Shown in pieces: positions 28,715-36,390 of a stretch of DNA of 45,269 nt. The notes beneath the pieces were generated by a model that was not told the DNA's origin, made no database searches, and was given only the letters and a program-made list of their open reading frames with translations. This stretch comes from Thermovibrio sp. Lineage in GTDB: Bacteria; Aquificota; Aquificia; Desulfurobacteriales; Desulfurobacteriaceae. A program made the position numbers and the translations under genes. How positions within the stretch are numbered: position 1 is the first letter of the stretch; the number at the start of each line of letters is the position of its first letter. The DNA lies in NCBI GenBank assembly GCA_015488335.1, contig WFNZ01000001.1, forward strand, positions 1 to 45,269. Reading direction: 5' to 3'.

Positions 28715-29850
28715 TCTTCCTCTTCCATCTCCTCTTCAAGCTCTTCAAGTTTCCTGAAGTCGCTTTCCTTAATGATGTCTATTCCAACAACCTGACCGGC
28801 CTGTGCAGCAAGCTTTGACGCAAGCCTTGCGTTTACGCCGTGCTTTCCTATCGCTAAGGAGAGCTGGTCGTCTGGAACGACAACTTCAACCCTCAGGTCT
28901 CCGTTCTCGTCCTCGTAGCTCTCTGCGTGGATAACCTTTGCAGGTGAAAGGGCTTCTGCTACAAGCTTTGCAACGTCGTCGTGCCACCTGATTATCTCTA
29001 TCTTCTCCCCAGAGAGCTCCCTTGAAATGGGCAGAATCCTGCTTCCCTTAACACCTATGCAGGCCCCAACCGGGTCAACGTAGTCAACCTTAGAGTCAAC
29101 GGCCACCTTCGCCCTTACTCCCGGCTCCCTTGCAACTGCTTTAATCTCAACTAATCCTTCTGCAACTTCTGGTATCTCAATCTCCATAAGCCTCTTTAGG
29201 AACTTGGGATGTGTCCTTGAGAGGATTACGTAGGGTGGAGGGTAGTCCTCAATCCTGCTGGGCTTTTTCCTGTTATACCTCTTGTAGTCAAAAACAACAT
29301 CGTAGATGTAGGCCCTTACCCTGTCTCCAATTTTGTAGCGCTCTTTCGGTATCTGCTCCTCTTTAGGGAGGATTCCAACAACCCTTCCGAGGTCAACTAC
29401 TATGTCTCCGTTCCGTCTTATCTCCTTAACTGTTCCGGAGATAACGTCTCCTATCTTCTCCTTGAAGTAGTCGTAGAGAGCTCTCCTCTCAGCCTCTGTT
29501 ATCTTGTCGTGAATTACCTGGGCGGCAGCTTTAGCGGCTATTCTTCCCAGTTCCTCTGTCTTTATCTCAATGAGAACTTTATCTCCGACCTTTACGTCTT
29601 CGCCAAGGAGCTCCCTGGCTTCCTCTAAAGAGATTTCGTGGTCAGGGTCTTTTACCTCTTCAACAACGACCTTTTCCTGGTATATGCCGAAATCTTTACC
29701 GTCCTCATCAATCTTCACTACAAGGTTTCCCCTGTAGCCCGCCTTCTTTGCGGCGTTTATTATTCCAACCTTAACGGCCTCAATTACGTCCTCTTTTAAT
29801 ATGCCCTTCTCTTTGCAGAGGAGCTCTATCGTCTTTCCAAGGCTTTCCAT
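28711..29850 (-). CDS. nusA: Transcription termination/antitermination protein NusA
   Basis: 379 residues. The N-terminal RNA polymerase-binding domain runs to about 125, the S1 domain follows (KIGDVISGTVKEIRRNGDIVVDLG), then SRTHPKFLKRLMEIEIPEV leading into KH1 (AVDSKVDYVDPVGACIG and VKGSR), and KH2 (DDQLSLAIGKHGVNARLAS). It lacks the acidic repeat domains of E. coli, and ends in a Glu-rich tail (KLEELEEEMEEEE), which is usual outside the gamma group. NusA modulates pausing, hairpin termination and antitermination. It is 16 bases after rimP and overlaps ylxR. Confidence 0.97.
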   Translation of the reverse strand: MESLGKTIELLCKEKGILKEDVIEAVKVGIINAAKKAGYRGNLVVKIDEDGKDFGIYQEKVVVEEVKDPDHEISLEEARELLGEDVKVGDKVLIEIKTEELGRIAAKAAAQVIHDKITEAERRALYDYFKEKIGDVISGTVKEIRRNGDIVVDLGRVVGILPKEEQIPKERYKIGDRVRAYIYDVVFDYKRYNRKKPSRIEDYPPPYVILSRTHPKFLKRLMEIEIPEVAEGLVEIKAVAREPGVRAKVAVDSKVDYVDPVGACIGVKGSRILPISRELSGEKIEIIRWHDDVAKLVAEALSPAKVIHAESYEDENGDLRVEVVVPDDQLSLAIGKHGVNARLASKLAAQAGQVVGIDIIKESDFRKLEELEEEMEEEE

Positions 29851-29866
29851 TTAGTTTCCTCCGTAT

Positions 29867-30355
29867 TTACTTGTTGAAAAGGGAGTCTATATCCACCCTT
29901 GCGCTCTTTATGTTCTCGTAGGGTATCTCAACCTCTGCGTTTCGTGAAACGTCGTGTATAGTAACGCCTCTATCTGAAGTTGATACAACTTCTCCTTTGA
30001 AATTCCTCTGGTTGTCCATAGGCTGATGGGTTTTAACCTTTATAACAACGCCTTTTTGTCTTTCAAAGTCTTTTCTGGTTTTTAGAGGTCTATTAAGGCC
30101 GGGAGAGGAGACCTCTAAGTTGTAAGGGTGGTGGATTAAATCCTCAACGTCTAAAAGGGTTCCAATTCTTTCGCTTATCCACTGGCAGTCTGAAATAGTT
30201 ATTCCACCTTCAGGTCTGTCGGCGTATATCCTTAAAACCCAGCCAACAGGCTCCCTTACAAATTCAACGTCAACTAACTCAAAACCCCCTTCCTCTAAAA
30301 TGGGAAGGAGGAGCTCCCTAACTCTATCTACAACTTCCTTAATTTTCTCTTCCAT
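29867..30355 (-). CDS. rimP: Ribosome maturation factor RimP
   Basis: 162 residues. N-terminal helix then GFELVDVEFVREPVGWVLRI, DRPEGGITISDCQWISERIG, and EVSSPGLNRPLKTRKDFERQ: the YhbC/RimP signature 'YxLEVSSPGLDRPL' is plain. The C-terminal domain is a small SH3-like barrel. RimP helps assemble the 30S subunit by acting around S12. The rimP-nusA order is the widely conserved one. Its only upstream space is 21 bases after a strong terminator, so transcription must either read through that hairpin or start within it. Confidence 0.95.
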   Translation of the reverse strand: MEEKIKEVVDRVRELLLPILEEGGFELVDVEFVREPVGWVLRIYADRPEGGITISDCQWISERIGTLLDVEDLIHHPYNLEVSSPGLNRPLKTRKDFERQKGVVIKVKTHQPMDNQRNFKGEVVSTSDRGVTIHDVSRNAEVEIPYENIKSARVDIDSLFNK

Positions 30356-30376
30356 CTCTAACCCCAGATTGCGGTT

Positions 30377-30408
30377 AAATAAAAAGGAGCGGTTCCGAAG
30401 AACCGCTC
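30377..30408 (-). terminator. Intrinsic terminator between smpB and rimP (possible attenuator)
   Basis: On the minus strand GAGCGGTTC, loop TTCG, GAACCGCTC (nine perfect pairs with the stable UUCG loop), then CTTTTTATTT. It ends the plsC-ispH-rpsA-smpB transcript. It also stands just before rimP-nusA with no room for a promoter between. The 93 bases from the smpB stop to this hairpin hold no reading frame with ATG and one weak hairpin (GCGCC..GGTGC). Confidence 0.9.
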
Positions 30409-30501
30409 TAAGAATAGAAGTATGAGTGCGATGAACACAGACAGCTTCTAACCGCCGCGATTAAATTTAGTGCACCTTTGAAAAGGGCGCAAATGGAAGA
30501 A

Positions 30502-30963
30502 TTACCTGTAGTACTTCATCGCCTTCTGAGCTTCCCTCTCAAGCTCTCTTCTCTTTATAGCCTCTCTCTTGTCATACTTCTTCTTACCCTTAACAAGGGC
30601 TATTTCAACCTTAACCTTCCCCCTTTTGTTGAAGTACATCCTTAAGGGAACAATGGTCAGCCCCTTCTCCTGAACCTTTCCCATCAACCTCTTTATCTCC
30701 CTCTTATGGAGAAGAAGCCTTCTCTTCCTTGTGGGCTCGTGGTTAAAGAGGTTCCCGTGGGTGTAGGGAGCGATGTAGGCGTTAAAGAGGAATGCCTCTC
30801 CGTTCTCAATCCTAACAAAGGAATCTCTAAGGTTTGCCTTTCCTTCCCTTAAGGACTTTACCTCAGTTCCCTTCAGCTCTATGCCGGCCTCATACTTCTC
30901 AAGAATCTCGTAGTCATAGTAGGCCTTCTTGTTCTTTATTTCTGGGGTGTTTCCTCCTGCCAT
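30502..30963 (-). CDS. smpB: SsrA-binding protein SmpB
   Basis: 153 residues. KKAYYDYEILEKYEAGIEL, GTEVKSLREGKANLRDSFV, the ENGEAFLFNAYIAPY stretch and the C-terminal KGKKKYDKREAIKRRELERE tail are all family hallmarks. SmpB carries tmRNA to stalled ribosomes, and its basic C-terminal tail enters the empty mRNA channel. The ATG lies 28 bases inside the rpsA end. The tmRNA gene itself is not adjacent; the following 146 bases do not contain it. Confidence 0.97.
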   Translation of the reverse strand: MAGGNTPEIKNKKAYYDYEILEKYEAGIELKGTEVKSLREGKANLRDSFVRIENGEAFLFNAYIAPYTHGNLFNHEPTRKRRLLLHKREIKRLMGKVQEKGLTIVPLRMYFNKRGKVKVEIALVKGKKKYDKREAIKRRELEREAQKAMKYYR

Positions 30964-31955
30964 TTCAGTATAACTCTCCTCTTCTCTCTGTCTATTTTGT
31001 CAACTATGAATTTATACCTGTGCTTGTACTTGAGCTTTACCCCTTTGGGCAAGCTTTCGGCAGGAAGGAAGCCGGCAACGTCGTGTGGCAGGTAAACCCA
31101 AACGCCCTTTTTATCTTCCTTTACAACTTCCCCTTCAACTTCCATTCCCGGTTTGTAGAGCTCCTCTATCCTCTCCCACGGGTCGGGGTTTACATCTTTC
31201 AGTGAGAGGACGAGCCTTTCCTTATCTTTCTCAATTTTCTTGATTTTCACCTTTATCCTGTCCCCAATCTTTGCAACGTCAAAGGGGGTTTTAAGGCCAG
31301 ACCAGGAGATATCGCTCTTGTGGACAAGGCCGTCAACTCCGTCAACGTCAACGAAGATTCCAAAGTCAACAATGTTTTTAACGGTTCCCTCTACAATGTC
31401 CCCCTCTTTCAGCCTTTTAAGGGTCTCTTTTCTCTTTTTAGCCCTCTCTTCTTCAAGGAGCTTTCTCCTTGAGATAACGATGCTCCTTCTCTTCCTATCA
31501 ACAGAGAGGACTTTTGCCTCTATTTCTCTGTCAAGCCAGTCGTCGGGCTTTGTTACCGGCATTATGTCAACCTGTGACATTGGGAGGAAAACTGTTATTC
31601 CCTCTTCTAACTGAACCTTATACCCCCCTCTGACTCTCTGTCTTATCTTTCCTTTTACGATACCCCTTTTCTCTATCTCGTCTGCAATTCTCTCCCACTC
31701 TTTTATTGACCTTGCACAGTTTACAGAGAGGAGAGCGTAACCCTCTTCCGTTTCCGGCTCAACAACGCAGACGTCTATTTTGTCTCCAACCTTTGGCTTG
31801 TAACCAAGCTCTTTTAGCGGAACCACCCCCTCAGACTTCCAGCCGAAATCAACGAAAACTTCCCTATCCGTTACCTTTACAACCGTTCCCGTTATAACTT
31901 CCTGTTTGAGCCTCTTAAAGCTCTCCTCTAACAGTTTCGCAAACTCCCCTTCCAC
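30936..31955 (-). CDS. rpsA: Ribosomal protein S1 homolog (four S1 domains)
   Basis: 339 residues from a GTG with GGGGAG at six bases. Four S1 modules: about 18-85 (VITGTVVKVTDREVFVDFGW), 95-165 (GKIRQRVRGGYKVQLEEGIT), 185-255 (GDIVEGTVKNIVDFGIFVDV, the best match) and 270-335 (GMEVEGEVVKEDKKGVWVYL). E. coli S1 has six; four-module forms are common in other phyla. S1 helps mRNA bind the 30S subunit. The gene overlaps ispH by 41 bases and smpB by 28. The ispH-rpsA link is common in several phyla, in some as a fusion. Confidence 0.9.
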   Translation of the reverse strand: MEGEFAKLLEESFKRLKQEVITGTVVKVTDREVFVDFGWKSEGVVPLKELGYKPKVGDKIDVCVVEPETEEGYALLSVNCARSIKEWERIADEIEKRGIVKGKIRQRVRGGYKVQLEEGITVFLPMSQVDIMPVTKPDDWLDREIEAKVLSVDRKRRSIVISRRKLLEEERAKKRKETLKRLKEGDIVEGTVKNIVDFGIFVDVDGVDGLVHKSDISWSGLKTPFDVAKIGDRIKVKIKKIEKDKERLVLSLKDVNPDPWERIEELYKPGMEVEGEVVKEDKKGVWVYLPHDVAGFLPAESLPKGVKLKYKHRYKFIVDKIDREKRRVILKWQEETPQK

Positions 31956-32805
31956 TCTTGTCTCCCCCTTGGCTGATCTCCTGAAGCCTCTGGATAATCT
32001 CCTCTATAACCCACTGAGGTGTAGACGCACCTGCCGTTATACCTACGCTCTCCGCCCCTTCAAACCAGCTCTCCTCTATCTCGTCTTTTGACTCTATGTG
32101 AAAGCTCTTCGGGTTAACGCTCTTTGCTATCTGGTAGAGCTTTGTTGTGTTTGAGCTGTTCTTTCCTCCAACTACAAGCATAACGTCCACTTTTCCCGCA
32201 AGCTCTTTCGTCTCTTTCTGTCTTATTGATGTTGCGCTGCATATAGTATTGTATACCTTAAGCTCTTTTACTTTAAGGGAAAGAACGGCTATCGCCTCTC
32301 TAAAGAAGTTGAGGTTTAGCGTTGTCTGGCAGACAACTCCCAGCTTTGCCATTTTGGGAAGTTTCTCAAGTTCGTCAATGGAATTGATTATCATCGGGCT
32401 TTTAACGTGTCCGGCTATTCCTATCACTTCTGGATGTTTTGGGTTTCCAAGTATTAAAACCGGATACCCCTCTTCCTGAAGTTTTACTGCCTTTTCCTGA
32501 ACGTCTTTTACAAAGGGGCAGGTTGCGTCAACAACCTCAGCTCCCTTTCTCTTCAGAAAGTCAACGACTTGAGGGGCAACGCCGTGGGACCTGATTACAA
32601 CTGTATCTCCTCTTTGGAGCTCCTCCATATCCTCAATGAAGTTCATCCCTAAACTCTTCAGCCTCTCAATTTCCCTTCTGTTGTGGATGAGCTCTCCGAG
32701 GCAGAGAGCTCTCCCTTTTCCCTTCTCAACGGCGTCAACTGCTATATTAACTGCCCTTTTTACTCCCCAGCAGAAGCCTGCACTCTTTGCTACTTTAATT
32801 TCCAC
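31915..32805 (-). CDS. ispH: 4-hydroxy-3-methylbut-2-enyl diphosphate reductase
   Basis: 296 residues from a GTG. AKSAGFCWGVKRAV gives the first cluster Cys (C12), VDATCPFVKDVQ the second and YNTICSATSIRQ the third, the three ligands of the IspH Fe-S cluster. SHGVAP and the GKNSSNT and GITAGASTP motifs complete the substrate site. IspH makes IPP and DMAPP in the last step of the MEP isoprenoid pathway. It overlaps plsC upstream by 11 bases and rpsA downstream by 41. Confidence 0.97.
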   Translation of the reverse strand: MEIKVAKSAGFCWGVKRAVNIAVDAVEKGKGRALCLGELIHNRREIERLKSLGMNFIEDMEELQRGDTVVIRSHGVAPQVVDFLKRKGAEVVDATCPFVKDVQEKAVKLQEEGYPVLILGNPKHPEVIGIAGHVKSPMIINSIDELEKLPKMAKLGVVCQTTLNLNFFREAIAVLSLKVKELKVYNTICSATSIRQKETKELAGKVDVMLVVGGKNSSNTTKLYQIAKSVNPKSFHIESKDEIEESWFEGAESVGITAGASTPQWVIEEIIQRLQEISQGGDKSGRGVCETVRGEL

Positions 32806-33442
32806 TTCTCAGCTCCTTTATCCTCTCCATTATCAGGTCTGCAGCTTTCTGGTAGTTCTCCTTCTTATCTTCTAAATCTAATCGGAAAGGCTTTCCAAAT
32901 GCAATTTTTACCTTAGGAATTCCGTTTATCAGCCCCTCTTTTCCTATTATTGCTTCACTTCCCTCTATGAGGCACGGAACGATGGGAACCTTAGATTTCA
33001 GCGCCACCATTCCGGCTCCCCACTTAGGCCTTACGAATTTTTTAGCGGGAGCTCTCTGTCCTTCCGGGAATATGCAGACAAGCTCTCCTTTTTTCAGAAT
33101 TTCAAGTGCCGTTTTAAGTGCTGTAAGGTCTGCCTTTCCCCTCTTAACCGGAAATGCGTTTCCCCAGTGTTTAATTAAGCTTCCAAGAATTGGAGTTGTA
33201 AAGAGTTCAGCTTTAGCCATAAAAAAAACCGGTCTTTTGTAAACGGCGTAAGCAACAAGTGGTGGGTCTAAGTAGCTTCTGTGGTTGGCCATTAAGAGAA
33301 CCGGCCCCTTTTCCGGTATGTTTTCCCTTCCCTTTACTTCAAGTCTACATAGTTTCCCGATTAACCTTGCTACTGTTTTAAGCCATACCCAGTAAGCCGT
33401 TTTCCTTTTTACCCAGGGATACTTTGTTGTAAGGGATTCCAT
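32795..33442 (-). CDS. plsC: 1-acyl-glycerol-3-phosphate acyltransferase (PlsC-like)
   Basis: 215 residues. The acyltransferase motif I is LMANHRSYLDPPL (H54 and D59), motif II FPVKRGKAD, motif III FPEGQRAPAKKF and motif IV around VPIVPCLIEGS. A hydrophobic segment near the N-terminus anchors it to the inner membrane. It adds the second acyl chain to make phosphatidic acid. No Shine-Dalgarno is evident before the ATG; TAGAAT lies about seven bases before the ATG and could be a -10, raising the chance of a leaderless message. It leads the plsC-ispH-rpsA-smpB run. Confidence 0.88.
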   Translation of the reverse strand: MESLTTKYPWVKRKTAYWVWLKTVARLIGKLCRLEVKGRENIPEKGPVLLMANHRSYLDPPLVAYAVYKRPVFFMAKAELFTTPILGSLIKHWGNAFPVKRGKADLTALKTALEILKKGELVCIFPEGQRAPAKKFVRPKWGAGMVALKSKVPIVPCLIEGSEAIIGKEGLINGIPKVKIAFGKPFRLDLEDKKENYQKAADLIMERIKELRSGN

Positions 33443-33473
33443 AGATGAATTCTATCATTTATTGGATGGTAAT

Positions 33474-33583
33474 TGGAAGGAGAGAATTTCCTTATAAATT
33501 TTAACAGAGAAGCCCCCTTCAACGGGGGCTGTAGGGGAGGTGCATCAGAAGGTATATGAGAACTGGAAGGAGAGAATTTCCTT
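33474..33583. repeat. Direct repeat of 20 bases, 90 bases apart
   Basis: TGGAAGGAGAGAATTTCCTT occurs at 33474-33493 and again, identical, at 33564-33583. The second copy codes for the end of the porin (ILSFQF on the minus strand); the first lies beyond the porin terminator. Each copy has AAGGA..TCCTT arms that could pair. It may be the relic of a short duplication. Confidence 0.85.
33511..33530 (-). terminator. Terminator hairpin after the porin gene
   Basis: AGCCCCC and GGGGGCT pair around a six-base loop (seven G-C rich pairs). On the minus strand it is followed by TCTCTGTTAAAATTT, a broken T run. It lies 14 bases after the porin stop. Confidence 0.7.
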
Positions 33584-34555
33584 GTGGTCAGAGCCATTAA
33601 ATGCTTCACTGTAATTACTCTTTACGTATGAGTACTCAGCCCTAACTGTTGTGTGTTCTGAGAGTTTGTAGGTAGGAGTAACTGTAAATGAGTAGGTTTC
33701 TTCGTCGTTGAAGCCGTAAATCCCTGAATTGTTCCTGTCTTTTACGTATTCAAATCTTATAGGTAGGGATATTTTCCCTATCTCTGGAACTATGTACACT
33801 GCCAGACCATATCCAGCTTTGCTTCCGTCTCTATCAAGCCACTGGTAGTCTCCGTTTAGTCCTAATTTGACGTTTCTGCACTCTGTTGAAAGGGTAAAGT
33901 CAAATAGGTTCTTGTAGTTTCCATAGTCAAAGTAGTTAATTGTGTAGTAAAAACCTTTAATAGCTCCTGCTGCTCCCGCTCCAAGGGCGTGGTCTTTTGA
34001 GTTTCCGTTGAGCTCTTTCCCCCTGTCGTACTCGCCGTAAATCTGTAGAGATTGGTTAAACGTGTAGGTTGCCCTTACTCCTCTGTAGATGAAGGGTTGG
34101 CTGTTCCAGACCATCCCGTAGATGATGTTGAAGTTCTTGTAGCTCTCTGGAAGCTCGTATCCAACGTTCGTAGGCAGCACACCTGCCTTTATACTGAAGT
34201 TTTCTGAAGGTTTTATCTCTAAGTAGCCCCACAGAAGTCCAAACTTATCACCGTTCCTGTTGAGGCCGAAGTTTCCCTTGTTCTGCTGTTTCGTGCTGTT
34301 CAGAACCGTTGGAAGGAGCAGAGAGCCTAAAGAGAGGTCAAAACCCGTCTTTTTCCCGCTTTTTGAAATTTCAAGAACTGCATCTTCAATCTTTTTATCC
34401 GTTCTTGTCCCCTCTTCGGTTCTGTTTTCCTCAAAAACTGAAATAGAAACTCCCCCTGAAACTTCTACTCCAGCTGAGAGAGTTTTTGCGCTAACCGATA
34501 GAGAGGAGAAGAGGACTAAAAGCCCTGTTAAAATTTTTACTGCGCGCCTTTTCAT
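33545..34555 (-). CDS. Outer-membrane beta-barrel protein (porin-like)
   Basis: 336 residues from the ATG at 34555, chosen for GGAGG five bases upstream; a GTG 12 bases earlier lacks one. Signal peptide MKRRAVKILTGLLVLFSSLS VSA with cleavage after SVSA. The mature chain is a series of alternating amphipathic beta strands with aromatic girdles and polar loops (for example NFSIKAGVLPTNVGYEL and YTINYFDYGNYKNLFDF). It ends FQFSYTF, the terminal-Phe signal read by BAM. About 16 strands are plausible. It sits 50 bases after amtB, so a role in uptake of nitrogen compounds is possible but not shown. Confidence 0.85.
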   Translation of the reverse strand: MKRRAVKILTGLLVLFSSLSVSAKTLSAGVEVSGGVSISVFEENRTEEGTRTDKKIEDAVLEISKSGKKTGFDLSLGSLLLPTVLNSTKQQNKGNFGLNRNGDKFGLLWGYLEIKPSENFSIKAGVLPTNVGYELPESYKNFNIIYGMVWNSQPFIYRGVRATYTFNQSLQIYGEYDRGKELNGNSKDHALGAGAAGAIKGFYYTINYFDYGNYKNLFDFTLSTECRNVKLGLNGDYQWLDRDGSKAGYGLAVYIVPEIGKISLPIRFEYVKDRNNSGIYGFNDEETYSFTVTPTYKLSEHTTVRAEYSYVKSNYSEAFNGSDHKEILSFQFSYTF

Positions 34556-34574
34556 CTTTTCCTCCACTCTCTTT

Positions 34575-34606
34575 GGGCGGGGAGCTCCCGCCCCCTTTTT
34601 TCTTTT
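34575..34606 (+). terminator. GC-rich hairpin with T tract between amtB and the porin, oriented rightwards
   Basis: GGGCGGG and CCGCCC arms around a GAGCTC centre, followed on the plus strand by CCTTTTTTCTTTTT. In that direction it is a good intrinsic terminator, although no plus-strand gene precedes it. On the minus strand, the direction of amtB and the porin, no U run follows, so there it would be a spacer stem-loop only. Confidence 0.55.
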
Positions 34607-35889
34607 TAGAGGTTAAATCCTCTTTCTCCGTGAACTGCTGAGTCAAGGCCTTCAATTTCAACGTCTTCAGGAACTCTTGCTCCCCCTGTGAGGAGAGAGG
34701 CTATACCGTAAACAACTCCAGACATTACCGCAGAGAAAACAACCGTTATGAGAACGGCCTTTGTCTGTACCCAGAGTAGAGGGAGATTTCCCTCAAGAAC
34801 GCCCGGTGTTCCCCCTACAGACTTAACGGCAAAGATTCCTGTTGCAATAGCTCCCCAGATTCCGTTGAGGCCGTGAACACCGAAGGCGTCTAATGAGTCG
34901 TCGTATCCTAACTTCTTCTTCAGGACGAAAACGCCAAACCAGCCCAAAACTCCGGCCACGAGGCCGATAAGGAAAGCTCCTAAAACGTTTACATAACCTG
35001 CAGCAGGGGTAATGGCAACGAGGCCTGAAACGGCTCCAGAGGCTGCACCAAGGAGTGTCGGTTTCTTAAGGAACATCCACTCTGTAGCCATCCAGGAGAT
35101 GGCAGCTACAGATGCCGCAACGTTTGTTATGAGGAAGGCGGTTGCAGCAGAGCCGTTGGCAGATAGGGCTGAACCTCCGTTGAAGCCGAACCATCCAAAC
35201 CAGAGGAGTGCTGCACCCAAAACTGTTAAGACAACAGATGAGGGGAAGAAGGCCTTTTTACCGTAGTGTCTCCTCTTTCCAAGAAGGATGGCCATTACAA
35301 GTCCGGCGATACCGGAGTTTATGTGGACAACGGTTCCTCCGGCAAAGTCAAGGGCTCCGTCGTGGGCAAGGAAACCGCCTCCCCAGACCCAGTGGGCTAC
35401 AGGAGCGTAAACGAAAGTTATCCAGAGGACAACGAAGATTAACCAGGTTGAGAACTTGAGCCTCTCAATTACTGAGCCGCTGGCAATGGCAACGGCGATT
35501 GCTGCAAATGTTCCCTGAAAGGCAACGAAGAGGAGCTCCGGAATCGTCCCGCTCAAGGTTTCTGGAGTAATTCCCTTTAAAAAGAGCTTTTCAAGGCCTC
35601 CGATAACTTCTCCAACGTCGTGGCCGAAGGAGAGGGTGTATCCCCACAGAACCCATACAACAGAGGCAAGGCAGTATGCCAGAAAGCTCATTCCAATCGT
35701 GTTAAGGATGTTCTTGCTCCTTGACATTCCGCCGTAAAAGAGGGCAAGCCCTGCAGGAGTCATAAGCATCACCATAGCCGTTGCAGCAAGCATCCAGGCT
35801 GTATCCCCTGTGTTCAACCCCTTTGTTTCACCGGCCAGAGCTGTTGCCGGAAGAAGAGAGAAGAAAATCACTCTTAGCAGTTTCTCCAT
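34606..35889 (-). CDS. amtB: Ammonium transporter AmtB
   Basis: 427 residues from the ATG at 35889 (AAGGAGG at seven bases). A cleavable-looking signal (LLRVIFFSLLPATALAG) precedes eleven membrane helices. Landmarks: LALFYGGMSRSKNILN near the first helix, GGTVVHINSGIAGL with the first pore His, and DAFGVHGLNGIWGAIATG with the second, the twin-His pair of the ammonium channel. The C-terminal tail is short and ends GERGFNL; GlnK docks on this side in the family. The gene is six bases after glnK, and both sit behind a sigma-54-type promoter. Confidence 0.97.
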   Translation of the reverse strand: MEKLLRVIFFSLLPATALAGETKGLNTGDTAWMLAATAMVMLMTPAGLALFYGGMSRSKNILNTIGMSFLAYCLASVVWVLWGYTLSFGHDVGEVIGGLEKLFLKGITPETLSGTIPELLFVAFQGTFAAIAVAIASGSVIERLKFSTWLIFVVLWITFVYAPVAHWVWGGGFLAHDGALDFAGGTVVHINSGIAGLVMAILLGKRRHYGKKAFFPSSVVLTVLGAALLWFGWFGFNGGSALSANGSAATAFLITNVAASVAAISWMATEWMFLKKPTLLGAASGAVSGLVAITPAAGYVNVLGAFLIGLVAGVLGWFGVFVLKKKLGYDDSLDAFGVHGLNGIWGAIATGIFAVKSVGGTPGVLEGNLPLLWVQTKAVLITVVFSAVMSGVVYGIASLLTGGARVPEDVEIEGLDSAVHGERGFNL

Positions 35890-35901
35890 TTTCAACCTCC
35901 T

Positions 35902-36264
<363 letters not shown>

Positions 36265-36274
36265 TCAACTTTAG

Positions 36275-36290
36275 AGCAAATTGCGTGCCA
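36275..36290 (-). promoter_or_regulatory. Sigma-54 promoter for glnK-amtB
   Basis: The minus strand reads TGGCACG CAAT TTGCT against the consensus TGGCACG N4 TTGCA: 11 of 12 key bases, with GG and GC ten bases apart. The expected start is near 36264, giving a leader of about 25 bases to the glnK GTG. Confidence 0.88.
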
Positions 36291-36363
36291 GATTGAAATG
36301 GGGGGAGCTCCGCCCTATTTTCCCACTGAAGCTGCACACAGTTTGGTATTAAAACCCTAAAAT

Positions 36364-36380
36364 TGCACAAATTTTGTGCA
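36364..36380. promoter_or_regulatory. NtrC-type enhancer palindrome
   Basis: TGCACAAA T TTTGTGCA is a perfect eight-plus-eight palindrome with the spacing of NtrC sites (TGCAC..N7..GTGCA). It lies about 75-90 bases upstream of the sigma-54 promoter and directly before the divergent rsmH start. A weaker half site, TGCACACAGTTTGGT, is at 36333-36347. Confidence 0.7.
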
Positions 36381-36390
36381 GGGAGATGCC

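Noticed and set aside
30410-30501. tmRNA or another stable RNA next to smpB
   Set aside because: The space is too short for tmRNA and shows no tRNA-like ends. Only a weak hairpin is present.
33409-33609. A 66-residue open frame spanning the plsC start and porin end on the minus strand
   Set aside because: It crosses the porin terminator, has no ribosome site and only repeats the porin tail in another frame.
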